Shown piece after piece: positions 12,960-24,145 of a stretch of 64,000 bases of DNA. Position 1 is the first letter of the stretch; every line of letters begins with the position of its first letter. Under the pieces are notes generated by a model that was not told where the DNA came from, did not search any database, and was given only the letters and a program-made list of their open reading frames with translations. The position numbers and the translations under genes were made by a program. The stretch is from Plectrocnemia conspersa (Eukaryota > Arthropoda > Insecta > Trichoptera > Polycentropodidae): NCBI GenBank assembly GCA_009617715.1, contig VTFK01000598.1, positions 30,959-94,958 on the forward strand. Reading direction: 5' to 3'.

Positions 12960-13560
12960 GACTAGGTGCGGTGCAATTAAAAGCAGCCATCGTGTGAATT
13001 TCCCATCAATTTGCTCACTTATTCATTAGCAATTTTCCTTGTTCGAATAAATCACGCGACACCTACTTAAAAACTTGACGTTTGACTCTGTGTTGCCAGC
13101 GCTAAAAATTACTCTCACGTCCAAGAAGACTATTTATTATCGTTAAACCTCCCCCTTTTTCACCACCATCACCGCATTTTCTCATTCTGCGAATTGAGAG
13201 TGACGCGTTTGCGACACGGCGCGTCTCAATAGATGCCATTCTGTCCCGTTATAAATCACGCGGGCGAATCGTTTTTACACTTCGAGGCTAATGCGCGGCC
13301 CTGTGCTAGGTGTCTTGCCCAATAAAAGGCCCGCCGAGTGATTTAGCGCCTTTGTGTACCACACACTCTACGGCGGTCAGGACTTTTTCATTAACTACCC
13401 CAAGAATTATCGCGTGCGACATTGAGGCGATCCAAAGTGTCCGGGCGATTTATATAGTTTAGGTCGTTAATTTACAGGGCGATATTGTTTTTCGAATTTT
13501 ATAAATGAGCTTGAAAAGCTCAAGTCATCCCATTTAAGAGGCGGAGATCGAATTAATGTT
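12960..13560. other. Long GC-elevated noncoding island
   Basis: About 600 bp of higher-GC sequence with many CpGs (GACACGGCGCGTCTC, ATCACGCGGGCGAATCG, ATGCGCGGCCCTGTG) and no open frame. It includes homeobox-type cores (CATTAACTACC, CGTTAATTTAC). This is among the best candidates in the window for a conserved cis-regulatory block, but only alignment to related genomes could show that. Confidence 0.35.
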
Positions 13561-14215
13561 AACATTGTATTTCTGATGAGTTTCAACCATTACATTTGCT
13601 TGTATTTAAACGTAGCCTTTCTTGATTTTGATTATGAATGAAATATTGCTAAAAATAAAAATACATTTTTATTGACAAAAATGAGTAGAAATCACTTTCT
13701 TATCACTATCATAAACGCACAAATTTTCCAAACACTGATTTGAATATTTTATAGTGCATTTATTAAACAATATTAATTATTCAGACTGCGCGCTATTTGG
13801 CCGTTGACCATCATTCTTGATCTTAACAATCATAAAACTTGGTCTTAACAACTAAATTTGTAAATAATCTTTTAATACTGCTACTAAATTCTACATGAAT
13901 ATATAAGTTAACAGATATTTTTGAAATGAATTATTAATTGCAAAAATAATCAATTAACTAGAATTTCGTCTCTTTGAGTTAGCATCACTAGCATCGCTAT
14001 TGATTTTATTAATTTGCTACATAAAAAATGCGATAACACCAAATATTTTAATCATTCTATGTGTTACCCTAAAAAGCAGTGAATAAAATATTATTGAAGT
14101 TATTCATAATCTAATGAAATTTTTTTTTGTGTTGTAATTGAATAGACTAGAATTTTTCACTTTCATTTCTTCAAATTCATAGCAGTCTTGTAATATTAGC
14201 TTTCAATTTCAACAT
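13561..14215. other. AT-rich noncoding DNA
   Basis: Nothing beyond AT-rich sequence is seen. Confidence 0.5.
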
Positions 14216-14219
14216 TCGC

Positions 14220-14640
14220 CTTTATTCATGCCATCGAATTGATATTGTGTGGTGTGGCGCCGTCGGCCATTCGCGTCCCAAAATAGCAGTAGATTGGATT
14301 AACAGAAACACTGATCCAATTATTGGCGGCCATCGGTCCGATTCGAAGGTATTTATTATTGGGCTGGTAATCATCACGAACGCACGCACACTCACACTAA
14401 CATATGTACATACATATGTACGTACGATATTTGTTCGGAAATAATTGATAGGCCAAACAACGTGACACACGACGCTCGGGTCGTCTGGTCATCTCTCTCA
14501 TTACGACAATTGGTCGATCGGCCGTTCCGGTGACAAAGGGGCGCCACGAGCCCAAGATTGGTTTTCAATCGGGGGTAAATATTGAGGCTGACAAATTTAA
14601 CGATTAATAATTAACTATATATAGCTCAAATGAGGCCGGA
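14220..14640. other. GC-elevated noncoding island
   Basis: Two opposite frames (65 and 82 codons) overlap here and neither has a recognisable motif. The sequence holds GGCGCCGTCGGCCATTCGCG, a GTACATA-rich simple tract (14400-14430) and TCGATCGGCCGTTCC. Possibly regulatory. Confidence 0.3.
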
Positions 14641-14747
14641 GGGTGTAAAATTTTATTATTAATTTTATTAGGTAAATTAAAATATGTGAATAAGACTAAT
14701 GATACAACTATAAACTATCTTTATTTTATAGCAAACATCTTGCTATA

Positions 14748-15775
14748 TGCAGGCCTGCCAAGAGAGGGGACAAATTCCCGGAGCCCGTTCTCTTTGAGAG
14801 GCCTGACTCTGTAAAAAAAATCGTAGCTAGAATATACAATATTTAGAAAAAAAGTAAAAATCGACCTTAAATAATGGATATGAACAGTTCTTTTAAATGT
14901 ACCTATATACTGATGTATTTCAGGTATAAGTTCCTTTAGCCCTTTTTTTATACATGTTATATAATAAATAAAAGGAGAGGAACATTGCCTTCAAAAGCAC
15001 TCACTTTCTAGGTAGTACTTTTACAATAAATATTATTATTTAAAGGGACAGATTGTAGTTTTTTGATATAAAATTACAAAATATAAACTAAGCCAACTCA
15101 TTTTTCAGGGTAAAATAAATTCGTCTGCATTTCGATATTACACTATGTTTTCAAAATATATAGCTATCCTTACTGATATTACTATGGACCTTCAATATTA
15201 AATTGCTGATCGAATTATTTTCAAACCGAATTTTGGTCAATAGGAGAGCGCAAAAACAATTATCACTTCTCAGAAGTCAAAAATTCACGTCAAAAGCAAT
15301 AAAATCGCGTTGGCGCCGTCGAGTGGGAACGCTCGGCGACGGCGACGACACGATTTTATTGCTTTTGACGTGGATTTTTGACTTCTGAGAAGGGATAATT
15401 GTTTTTTGCGCTTTCCTATTGGGCAAAATTTGGTTTAGATGTCCTTCTTTTGACTCTTACTCATAATATATTTTTATTAAAAGTATTAATATTCACTATA
15501 ATGCAACACTAAACAGCAAAAAGAACCCGACTAATTATCAAGTAAATAATATGAGTATATATTTTTAATATCTATTAAAAACATTTTACATAAAATATAA
15601 TTTCAGAAAATATGTCGCTAACTTTTATATTTATTTATAGCATATAAAGTCTTAACTTGTACCTGTAATTATTTATTCAATAAATTATATTACGATGTTA
15701 AACATATAAAAAATGCCATTTTTGTCTTGAGGTCCGGAATCATTGTTTTCCCAGGCCCATTATGTGGTATAGTAT
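14748..15775. mobile_element. Possible nonautonomous DNA element with imperfect ends
   Basis: The left end near 14750 (CAGGCCTGCC, then GGGACAAATTCCCGGAGCC) resembles the reverse complement of 15729-15757 (GAGGTCCGGAATCATTG, then CCCAGGCCC). If these are terminal inverted repeats, the pair bounds about 1 kb of noncoding AT-rich DNA with the foldback element at 15221-15439 inside it. CAG ends would fit hAT-like elements. The match is gapped and I cannot see a clear target duplication, so this is tentative. Confidence 0.3.
15221..15439. mobile_element. Foldback MITE with ~90-bp inverted arms
   Basis: The left arm (15221-15309) and right arm (15347-15439) are near-perfect reverse complements. 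The arms begin TCAAACCGAATTTTGG and end in CCAAAT... read inward; shared inner words are CTTCTCAGAAGTCAAAAAT and AAAAGCAATAAAATCG. The GC-rich loop (15310-15346) is itself self-complementary around GCCGTCGAG and CTCGGCGACGGC. There is no coding capacity; the 61-codon frame through it is an artefact. A single-arm copy lies at 22467-22562 and a shorter scrap at 22621-22650, which establishes a repeat family. A clear target duplication was not found. Confidence 0.7.
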
Positions 15776-15779
15776 CCAG

Positions 15780-16230
15780 TTAATAAAATAATCCTTAGCA
15801 ATCCTAATCAAAGCCAAACAAGTTAATTAAATCCTCGCAAGCATTGCAAGACAACTGCACTGAAACATGCACCAATTTGGCCCCAGCATCCCAAAAGACG
15901 TGCATTGTCGGCCAGCGGTGGCACATGGGCGCATACCGTCGGGCGGCGTTAATGCGAAATCGTTACGCGAAATATTTATGTGCGCAATTTGAATGCAGAT
16001 CGAAAATGCCTCCCGGGTACTCCAGGACCGGATTGGATGCACGCGACGAATTCAAATTGAAAACGACGTCTTAAATAGTTAAACAGCTTCCATGGCGGGA
16101 CACAATGGTTGTGTTTTATTCGCCTTATCCCCCCGCAGAATGCGCGCTGCATACTTTATGCATGCGGCCCTGGAACTGCTGCGCCCTGTGAGATTACGCT
16201 CGAACAGGGGCGTAGACTGATATGCTAGAA
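15780..16230. other. GC-elevated noncoding island
   Basis: It holds GC-richer blocks (15890-16060 and 16090-16230) with overlapping opposite-strand frames of 71 and 76 codons, neither with a motif. Words such as CGTCGGGCGGCG and ATGCGGCCCTGGAAC are GC-rich against the background. Possibly regulatory. Confidence 0.3.
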
Positions 16231-17635
16231 GAGGAGGGAGTATGATCTGATACTAACGCTTTAATCGATAAAGTATTTTTTCTATAGAAAATAAATCCGA
16301 CAGCGCTGTGTTCACCATATAGCTAAAAAGCTCATGGCTATAACGACGTCGCCATACGGTGTATCAATATATGATCAAAATATAAAATATGGTGTCAGTG
16401 TCATGATTGTAAAAATGAAGCACCTAATTTAAAAGCCAAGTTTGTTGTATGTACAATGAATACCGACTTGAAACATATTTGTTAAAAATTAAAGTCAATT
16501 TCTAATTGTACTGACTTTTAATTTTAACCCAAATAGTTTCTTATTTTGTTCCTGCATTGTTCTTTATAATTTTTCTATAAAATCATAATATTCGATTAAA
16601 AATTTTATGGCTATTTTATAGCAATGCTAATCAAACTATTCAGATAAATCTTTTCAAAACTTGCATAAAAGCACGATAGAAAAGAAAATTTGCTCGGGTA
16701 AAGTTTTACAACGATGCTATAAAATATTTATAGGTCTTTAATTTTTTTATTTAAAATTCATTATGACAAAATTTAATTAAAATCTATAAGAAGCTTATAG
16801 AAAGTCGCTATAAAAAGGAGCCGCAAATAATTTTATAAATTATATTATCTTATCTGTTTAAAACTATTCATTCAATTTATATTTTTTTTACAATAGATAT
16901 TTTTTTGAAGTTAAGATTTATGTTTCTTCTCGAGAATTTCACGATAAAAATATCAAATCGAGATTTCTCACTTCTCGAGAAATTTTCTATTTTCTCAAGA
17001 ATTTTTATTAGGCGTTTTTTTTTGTTTAGAATTAGATTTGTACGAATATTTTTGCTGTTTTATAATGGAGAGGTCTGTGTCAGATGTTTAAAAATATGCA
17101 TCCTTTTTTGCAAGCTTTTAATAGAGGTTGGAAGGATTTGAATTGCTAAAATTATATACGATTTACTAAACCACTTTATTTGGCGTTATCTTTGCTTTGG
17201 TAATTTAACAACTACATAAATAATCAAAAGAAAAAAGACCGCTTTGCAAAAAACTCAGTAAATTGCAAAAATGTATGGAGGCTATCCACAGAATTACGTC
17301 AGAAAATTGGCAAACTCAAATCTTGTTTTTTTAATAATCCAATAGAGATTTTCCTTATCTTTTTCGGATATAAAAAACAATTGTAAATAACAATTTTCAC
17401 TGCGATTCGGATATACAATAAATACGGAAGCCAAAAATTACTGCTTTTCTCGACAGTCTATAATCAATCGAAGTATTATAGATTGTACGTTCTGGTCCAT
17501 TATAGCAAATCATCATCTTATTCAAGTTTGTTCTCTTCAACAATAGTCCACTTTTATGTTCATGAATATTAGTAAGATGTTCACTGTTTTAATTATTTGT
17601 AATTATATACTGGTTTATTTTAATGGCATACGAAA
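16231..17635. other. AT-rich noncoding DNA with TTCTCGAGAA palindromes
   Basis: The 10-bp palindrome TTCTCGAGAA occurs at 16927-16936 and 16972-16981, with a near match at about 16992; a further copy lies at 17935-17944. No function is assigned. The 78-codon + frame over this stretch is Phe/Ile/Arg-rich and unlikely to be coding. Confidence 0.4.
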
Positions 17636-17639
17636 AAAA

Positions 17640-17845
17640 TGAAAAATATCGATAATTCTGATAAAAAATCCACAAAAGTTAAAAAATAAATCATATTTTT
17701 TCAGGTAATAGATTCAATGAATTTTTTAGGCGTGGAAACAAATTATCTTAAAACGATCTGTATTTAAGCGCGTGTGATAAAAACGTGATATACTTAATAA
17801 GCCCACAATTAATCGGCCGTTGCAGTTTCTTCTCTTCAACGATAA
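17640..17845 (+). repeat. Dispersed repeat, copy 1 (partner at 26580)
   Basis: Aligned by eye with 26580-26850. Both contain TTAGGCGTGGAA, CAAATT, TTAAAACGATCTG and AACGTGATATA in the same order and similar spacing, then CCCACAATTAATCG or CCCCACTATTAATCG, with a longer insert in copy 2. It is noncoding. The TTTTCAGGTAAT word at 17698 resembles a weak ratchet site but falls inside this repeat. Confidence 0.6.
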
Positions 17846-19665
17846 TTTAGTTCAACGTTCAGCAAATATATTTTATATACTGTTTTATTATAATCGATAC
17901 TATACATTACATATATGTTCCTATCCATCAAAATTTCTCGAGAATTCTCAAAAAATGAAAAACAGCAAAAAATAAAATATTTAGTCAGAGTAATATTCAG
18001 TTTTTGCAAATAAAACAGTTTTATCTTAAATTCATATTCATGCTTAATTATTTCGGAAGCTCCTAGTTGATTAAAACGAAATTAGGAACAATAACTAGCT
18101 AAAGGTTTTTTAAAGCACGAGTTTTTTCTTCGTCAGCACTATACAAATGCGTTTGATAACATTTTACATAAAGGACCTGAACAAAAAATACAGTCGGTGC
18201 CAATATACCGAAATTCAATGTCAATACTAATTTGAAATCTACCTTTACGCAAATTCAATTCTATCTAGATTTATTTATTAAAATAATACCTATGACCTGA
18301 CAGGTTACATGTATATAATAAATGTAATAATTTACATTAACATGCATTGCGTGACTTTCGAAGACGATCCGAAACCCAAAACTGTAATTACTCGAGTAAA
18401 GTTAGATTGTCAACATTACCCATTTGAATAAATTCATTAAAAACTCATCAAATCGTATATTACACCTATATCTCATAAATTAAATGCGGTGGTTTACAAG
18501 AACGGATAATAATCAAATATCGTGATATAAAAATATCTCAAACTTTTTCAATTAAGAGCGAGAATTTTTTTACTCAAGAATTCCAACTTATAGTGTCTTA
18601 AAATGTCACGAATAACTGACGCATCATAAAATTTAACCGCTTTTCAAAGATGTTTTACTAACGTCATTTACGTATAAATAAAACCTTAACTTGCTCTTAA
18701 AAATGATGAGGTTTTGCTAAGAAAGTCATTCTCAATTATATCATAGAATATTTTAAAAATAAATGTTTAGTACCTAATAATAAATAGTCTGATTCCACCC
18801 AGAATAAATTCATTGGCTAGACAATCGAAAGTAGGAAAAGCAAATGACCTTTTCTAATTTGAGTATGGCGTTTTGAAATCACTTATATTAGAAATTTGAG
18901 TCAGAACTTGAAAAAAACGAGAGCTTAGCTGAAGTCACACCAAGTGGAGTTGGGCTGATTATCGACTGAGACGAGCAACCGCTTTCTTTTCGTAACAAAA
19001 AAAATCAATGCACCAGAGAATCTGTGGGTGTTATTTATGGGAACCCTTTAGTTATAGTCGTAACAAAGTCCTCTGTGCGATCCTACTATTGTCTAGTTTA
19101 TTCTTATTGATGAATGATTTTAATCACAGATTTTAATGCGAGTTTCAAGAATAGGATATCCTTTTGAATTTTATTGATTTATATTCATGGATAAAAAAAA
19201 CATTAAAATAAATATAAAAACCAATAATTACTGAAATAATTAAAACATAATGGTTTATTAACTCATTTTTGACACAAACACATAATTTTTCTGGCAAAAT
19301 AATTTAAATACTGTCTTCGAGGCTTAATTGATTTGTCTACATTAATTTTTATGCTCAATATAGTATATTTTTCATATAAATAAGTTATTGCAAGAGGCAG
19401 TAGCTTTACAAACTTCTAGAAACAAAGCTAAAATTGTAAAGACAGTCATCTTATATTTTTTATCTAATTTATATAGTATATTTTTTTCGCTTTCCTTGTC
19501 CGCAAAATAATTTTTATTTATTTGAATGGTAATTTATATTAAAAATGAGACAATAAATTAGAACTATTAAAGCGTGTTATATTATTTTTAATTTATACTT
19601 ATTTTGAATGAATTTCTTAAGCTAAATTCAGCTTATTTAACCTAAGTAAAATCGGTTCTTTCCCT
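17846..19665. other. AT-rich noncoding DNA
   Basis: No gene is seen. A segment at 18485-18560 is repeated at 62440-62520 and listed separately. Confidence 0.5.
18485..18560 (+). repeat. Dispersed repeat, copy 1 (partner at 62440)
   Basis: Shares a 28-bp block with 62442-62470 that differs at about one base (ACAAGAACGGATAATAA, then CAAATATC). It continues with a weaker match (TATAAAA.TATCTCA and ACTTTTTCAAT). Same orientation in both. Noncoding and unclassified. Confidence 0.6.
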
Positions 19666-19669
19666 GTAT

Positions 19670-20225
19670 TTAATTGTAAGTAAACAACACAAAACAGGAA
19701 TACGGCGGGTTCGTTACGCCCACCCCTTACGAACGCATCCATCAAAAGGTTCTGGCCGTTTTTCCTTCATTTGAATAAAAGGATAATATTTCCCAATTCT
19801 AAGCCAGCGAAAATTTGCCAAATGGCCCAGAAAAATGTAGAAATTAACCAAAGCGTAAATCTTGAAAGGCGGGATTTTTTAAGAAATAAAAATATGAAAT
19901 AATAAATTAAAATTATTTATTAAGGAATAATATTATATAAAATAAAAAGTAGTTAATTGCTTTTGAATGGTTTATTTAGTTTTTTCAGCAGCGTGCGGCG
20001 CTTGAAATAATTTATTGCGCTGGCAACAACGGGAGCGCCGAGTGTCAAACGTCATTCAAACGGAACGAAAATTATTAATGGCTAAATTGCAACGCAGTGA
20101 CACTGCTTCGATTAAATTCAGTTTTAGTGCACCGAAAAAAATATTAATTTATCGTTACAATATTCATTGGAAGTTAAAAAGGGGAAAATGTGCGGTATAG
20201 TTTGTATTGCGCATGCGCAAAGAAT
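19670..20225. other. Mixed-composition noncoding DNA
   Basis: GC-richer patches at 19690-19860 and 19990-20225 flank an AT-rich stretch. They contain GGCGGGTTCGTTACGCC and GTGCGGCGCTTG. The 61-codon + frame at 20015 shows no motif. Confidence 0.3.
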
Positions 20226-20535
20226 ATTTTTTATTCTATGTAGAATTGTAGACGAAGCACTGATTATTTTAAATATGTGTTTTTTGTGTTATAACGCAAT
20301 CGCTAAGATTTTTTCACTTAGTATGATTATAAACCAGTTTTAAAAAATAATTCATTCATCAATTGTATTTTACAACCATAGAGCTTCAGCATCCTTACAT
20401 ATAACATATGTTGTTATCTATGTTATTATATAAATTAGATATTTAATTCATTTAAAAATGAATACGTGTATTCCGGATATTTTAAAAATACCGATACACC
20501 TGTATTGAAAGCTCAAGCACATAGCGCGAAATCTG
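20226..20535. other. AT-rich noncoding DNA
   Basis: Nothing recognised. Confidence 0.5.
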
Positions 20536-20539
20536 ATCG

Positions 20540-20965
20540 AAGTCAGCAGTGCCGAGTCAGATTTTTTGAAGACGCATTGTTTGTGCAAAATTAATATCGA
20601 AAGACTGGCTGAAACGCTCTCCGAGTGGGGCGTCGTATCGGGGCGTCGGCCGAGAGGGGGCCCCTAACTCAATAGAGCGACTCATCGGGTCAATTTGCCG
20701 GAGACGCTCCGTGACTAAGTGGTGCCTCACGCCAGAAGGAAGAGTGCCATAGATGGGCGGAAGATTGGTAGGAGTGATCAGTATTGACTGTATAACAGAG
20801 TGAGGGTGGTACACACGCCCGGGTGGAGGCTAGGTTCTTTGATTTACCTAAGCAAAAGTTCAAAGTTCGGCGTCGGCGGTGGAAAGAAATCGACTAAGTG
20901 CGCCCTCTTATTTTTCTTCCTCTTTGGTCTATAAGCGGCGTTTCTGCGAAACACACGCAAATTAA
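20540..20965. other. GC-rich noncoding island
   Basis: One of the most GC-rich host-like stretches (GGGGCGTCGTATCGGGGCG, GAGAGGGGGCCCC, GGTCAATTTGCCGG, ACACGCCCGGGTGG). A minus frame of 85 codons spans 20557-20814; it has no recognisable domain and no splice context I could support. Candidates are a regulatory island, an alternative first exon or an exon of a noncoding RNA. I favour regulatory DNA, at low confidence. Confidence 0.35.
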
Positions 20966-21635
20966 CGCATGTCTGAAAGGCGTGATTAATTATGTAAATA
21001 GATGTCACGCTATTTATTTTTTTACGACTAAAATGTTTATCATTTTATTATATTCACGCTCGTCAACGCTGTCAAGATCGATGAGTGAGAAGTGGAAATA
21101 AATTAAACTGAACATATATTTTTTTTAATATTCTAATATAATTTCCTTTACAATAAATTGATAAGATAAATCTGCGACGCAATACTGACCTTTTTGATAA
21201 ACTAAAAATATCATTGTATTAACACATTGCATACCGGGCATTATTCCTAAACATGCAGTAATGCGGCCGTGCTTATTTGCGAAAATGATTAACGTATTTT
21301 TTAAACCATCATAACGTTTTATTGAGTTATCGTTTTAAAGGCAAATTTAAAGTATTGTTTCGTAATCGCGTATCAATAAAATAAAAAATAAATTTATATT
21401 TAAAATCACTAAATATACATATTAAAAAATAAAAACGCTATATTATAAATTATGATAAAATGATTATTTTTAAAACAACAAATATTAAACTCTATAATAT
21501 TTTTTTATTTTTATCACTACGGCCGATTTACGCGGCGATATTTGCTCGACCGTTCCACTTGATACATGTTTTGCTCTCAGTTTCTCATGCATAATATCAA
21601 TGACTCCCAACCGGTGGTATGCGTAGCTCCATGTA
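20966..21635. other. AT-rich noncoding DNA
   Basis: A small GC patch with ACTACGGCCGATTTACGCGG lies at 21517-21545. Otherwise only AT sequence precedes the SINE. Confidence 0.45.
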
Positions 21636-21640
21636 TAGGA

Positions 21641-21940
21641 CGGAATAGCGTAGTCCGTAACGTCTCAGACTAGTAACTCTTGAGTGGCGGGCTCGAGCCC
21701 CGGCAGCGGCACTCAAATTTTTATTTATAAAAATGCGCTATTATTAAAAAAAACCGGCCCCAGCTGCAGTGAAATTTATTTATTATAAATTGTATAGCAT
21801 ATAATTATTATTAATATAGATGTCACAGATTCCTAGACTTTCAGTCTGATGGCTAATACTTACTCAGTTGGTACAGATTTGCCCGTTGTAATGCATTGGG
21901 CTTACGCCTATCCGATTACAACGGAAGGATTAATAAAAAT
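21641..21940 (+). repeat. tRNA-related SINE, copy A
   Basis: A roughly 300-bp noncoding element matching 51388-51692 along its whole length. The head is tRNA-like, with an A-box-like TAGCGTAGTCCGTAA and a B-box-like GGGCTCGAGCCCC, as expected for an internal Pol III promoter. The body shares CCCCAGCTGCAGTGA, ATATAGATGTCACAGATT and ACTTTCAGTCTG. The tail has a conserved stem-loop (CCGTTGTAA paired with TTACAACGG around GGGCTTACGCC) and ends in an A-rich AATAAAAATG. The tail alone recurs at 51845-51935, which fits 5' truncation during retrotransposition. The 91-codon frame starting inside is an artefact. This is not a functional tRNA gene: the acceptor stem is absent. Confidence 0.75.
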
Positions 21941-22465
21941 GAATAAATTAGCGGCTAATCTTATATTAGGGATTAATGTGTTCATTGGGAGGGGGGGGAT
22001 TTGCATTCCCCTTGAATTTGGCCACAAAATTCATGTTATTAATTTAAATATTATGAATCTTAATGAAAAAGGAGTATTAAAAAAAGCTGAAATGACTTCC
22101 CTGATTATAAATCAGAAATTCTAGGGCAGCGTACGCCACAACTTCTACTTTTTATCCAAAAAGCACCCACACGAAACTAATACAATCGTATTGTAGGAGT
22201 TGGCAACCAATTACTGTGATATTATATATTATTTTTTATTTATTTTGTGCGAAATGAGCCGTAATATTTACATTTATAGTGATCCAGGCGAAAAACTTTG
22301 AAACGAGCATTGCCGCTTCACGAACAAGCGAGACAACAAAGTATCTCAGGTAAATGCATTGATTGAATTATCGAGCAAGTTAACTTTGCAAAATATATTT
22401 GATAATGTATCATTGGATTTGGATGTTTTTGGGTTAAAATGAGTGATAATGAGGGAACGGCACCG
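21941..22465. other. Noncoding DNA between SINE and MITE fragment
   Basis: It contains a G8 run (about 21988) and a moderately GC patch (22280-22350). No gene is seen. Confidence 0.4.
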
Positions 22466-22466
22466 G

Positions 22467-22652
22467 CACAATTTTATTGCTTTTGACGTGAATTTTGGAC
22501 TTCTGAGAATGGATAATTGTTTTTTTTTCGCCTTTCTATTTGTCAAAATTTGGTTTAGATATGCTTTATTCAATTTTCACTTATGGTTATTAACGCTAGA
22601 TAACCGAGAGTTTATACTGCTAATCTTATTGCTTCTGACGTGGATTCAAAAC
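22467..22652. mobile_element. Truncated foldback-MITE arm plus scrap
   Basis: 22467-22562 matches the right arm of the element at 15347-15439: ATTTTATTGCTTTTGACGTG, then GGACTTCTGAGAA, then CAAAATTTGGTTTAGAT. The left arm is missing. At 22621-22650 a further degraded copy of the inner part appears (CTTATTGCTTCTGACGTGGA). Opposite-strand frames of 75 and 86 codons here are artefacts of the repeat. Confidence 0.65.
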
Positions 22653-22923
22653 GGGTTGGGTGCCATGCGACTATCATCGCGTATATTGACCTTAAAGTGT
22701 TAAAAAATATTTAAATACATTTTTATTTCATTAGTACGCGATTCACAGTTTTATGATAACTGATTTAATTATTACGAATGTATGATATGTGGGATATAAT
22801 AATCAAAAAATACTTCTTTGAAACGATTTTTTTTTTACTCAAGTTTTGCGCCTCTGGAATTTTGGGTATCGATTTTTTTAACTATTTGAATTAATTTAAT
22901 ATTAGAATAATCTTTGTTTAGAG

Positions 22924-23530
22924 CAGTGGTCTTTAACCTGGTGGTCCACGGACCGGCACCGGTCCGCAAGAAATTATTGTACATATTATGTATTATAAAT
23001 TTTCCAATAATAAAGAATTACTTTAGTTCGTATAGAATAACTTATACGTATTCAACATAAAACAAAGATGAAGGCCATTTTTTCATTGTCATATTATTCA
23101 CATAGTAAATATTTTTTTAGATATAATAAATGTGATTTTTTTAAAAATAAATGAAATATAAATATAACTTCTTGTTCTAAATAGCAACGTCAGGAAAACA
23201 ATTTATATTTTCGGTCGAATTCCTTTGCTATTGACAGACAATATTAGACGATTGACTTAAAATAATGAATACCATAATGATTAATTTAAATCAAGCTAAG
23301 TCATACATAGTATTTATGGAAAAAATTATTATAATGCGCTACTTCAGCTCTTATATAGTTCAACAAAAAAATAAAAGCAATTTTTTTATTGCCATATTGT
23401 TTACATAGTAAAGATATTTTTCTCAATATCAGATGAAATGTAAATATAGCTACTTGATATGAACAACAACGTTAGGGAAATGGTTTATATTCGAGCAAAT
23501 TTCTTTGCTGTTGATAGACATTTCACTTAA
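22924..23530 (+). mobile_element. hAT-like terminal repeat with internal duplication
   Basis: 22924-22970 starts CAGTGGTCTTTAACCTGG and continues with GGTCCACGGACC and ACCGGTCC. The CAGTGGT start and nearby palindromic GGTCC words are typical of hAT-superfamily ends. Inside, 23035-23240 and about 23350-23525 are diverged copies of the same roughly 190-bp segment (ATTGTCATATTATTCACATA against ATTGCCATATTGTTTACATA, then CAACGT, then TTTGCTRTTGAYAGACA). No transposase is seen and the other terminus was not found, so the right border is set at the end of the duplication. Confidence 0.5.
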
Positions 23531-23825
23531 AATTTGCTAATCACGAATAATGCGTTGTTATAAATATAAATATCAAGTTAACATATTTTTTTCTTAAGTT
23601 CAACATTTATTATATATAATATATGTTTGAACATAGAACATTTTAAATAAACATTTAGTCACTAAAATCTGGAGAAAAAAACAATGATTTCAATACAATT
23701 ATATATCTCCCTCTAATAACTAATTGCTACCCCTATAACCGAATCAGACCACTCAATCACCCTTTTTTTTACACCATCCAGCGAGAATGTATCTATATGT
23801 TATATAAATATAAAAAATATATATA
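23531..23825. other. AT-rich noncoding DNA
   Basis: Nothing recognised, apart from CAGACCACTC at about 23745, which is too weak to be called the missing hAT end. Confidence 0.4.
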
Positions 23826-23829
23826 AGTT

Positions 23830-24145
23830 AGGGTTAATGAACACCAGCCGGGCGCCATTAACGATTAATCTATCATCTAACGCGATCGAGTTCGGAGACC
23901 TTATCACCATCGTCGCTTCTCCCGCATCGAGGCAAGACGGTAGAAGGAAGGAAGTCGCCTTGGTGGTAGTGGTGGTTATGGCTGTTGGGTGTTGGAATCT
24001 TTCACGCCTCTCTGGTGCGGTCTCGACACAATTAATCTAAAGTGACATCTTCGCCTGCACTTACGGGCTTTCTGTATACAAAGGTTGCGCGCGCGCGAGA
24101 GATATCGGGGTGGTTCAACGGCACAGTCGGGGTGTGTGTATGTGT
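23830..24145. other. GC-elevated noncoding island
   Basis: CpG-rich (AACGCGATCGAGTTCGG, TTGCGCGCGCGCGAGAG) with a GGTGGTAGTGGTGG tract. The 67-codon + frame (23837-24040) lacks any motif. It may be regulatory. Confidence 0.3.

Noticed and set aside
14915..14931. ATTTCAG followed by GTATAAG as a ratchet site
   Set aside because: Short pyrimidine tract and poor 5' splice consensus.
17691..17712. Possible third ratchet site (TTTTTTCAG followed by GTAATA), roughly midway between the two strong ones
   Set aside because: The 5' splice half is weak, and the word lies in a dispersed repeat whose partner (26628) reads CAGGAAAT.
16927..17944. TTCTCGAGAA palindromes as heat-shock elements
   Set aside because: The half-site spacing does not fit the GAA/TTC spacing of heat-shock elements.
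21641..21720. Functional tRNA gene
   Set aside because: The sequence recurs as the head of a roughly 300-bp repeat and lacks a proper acceptor stem.
23735..23760. Right end of the hAT-like element (CAGACCACTC)
   Set aside because: Too short a match to the reverse complement of the left end and no target duplication.
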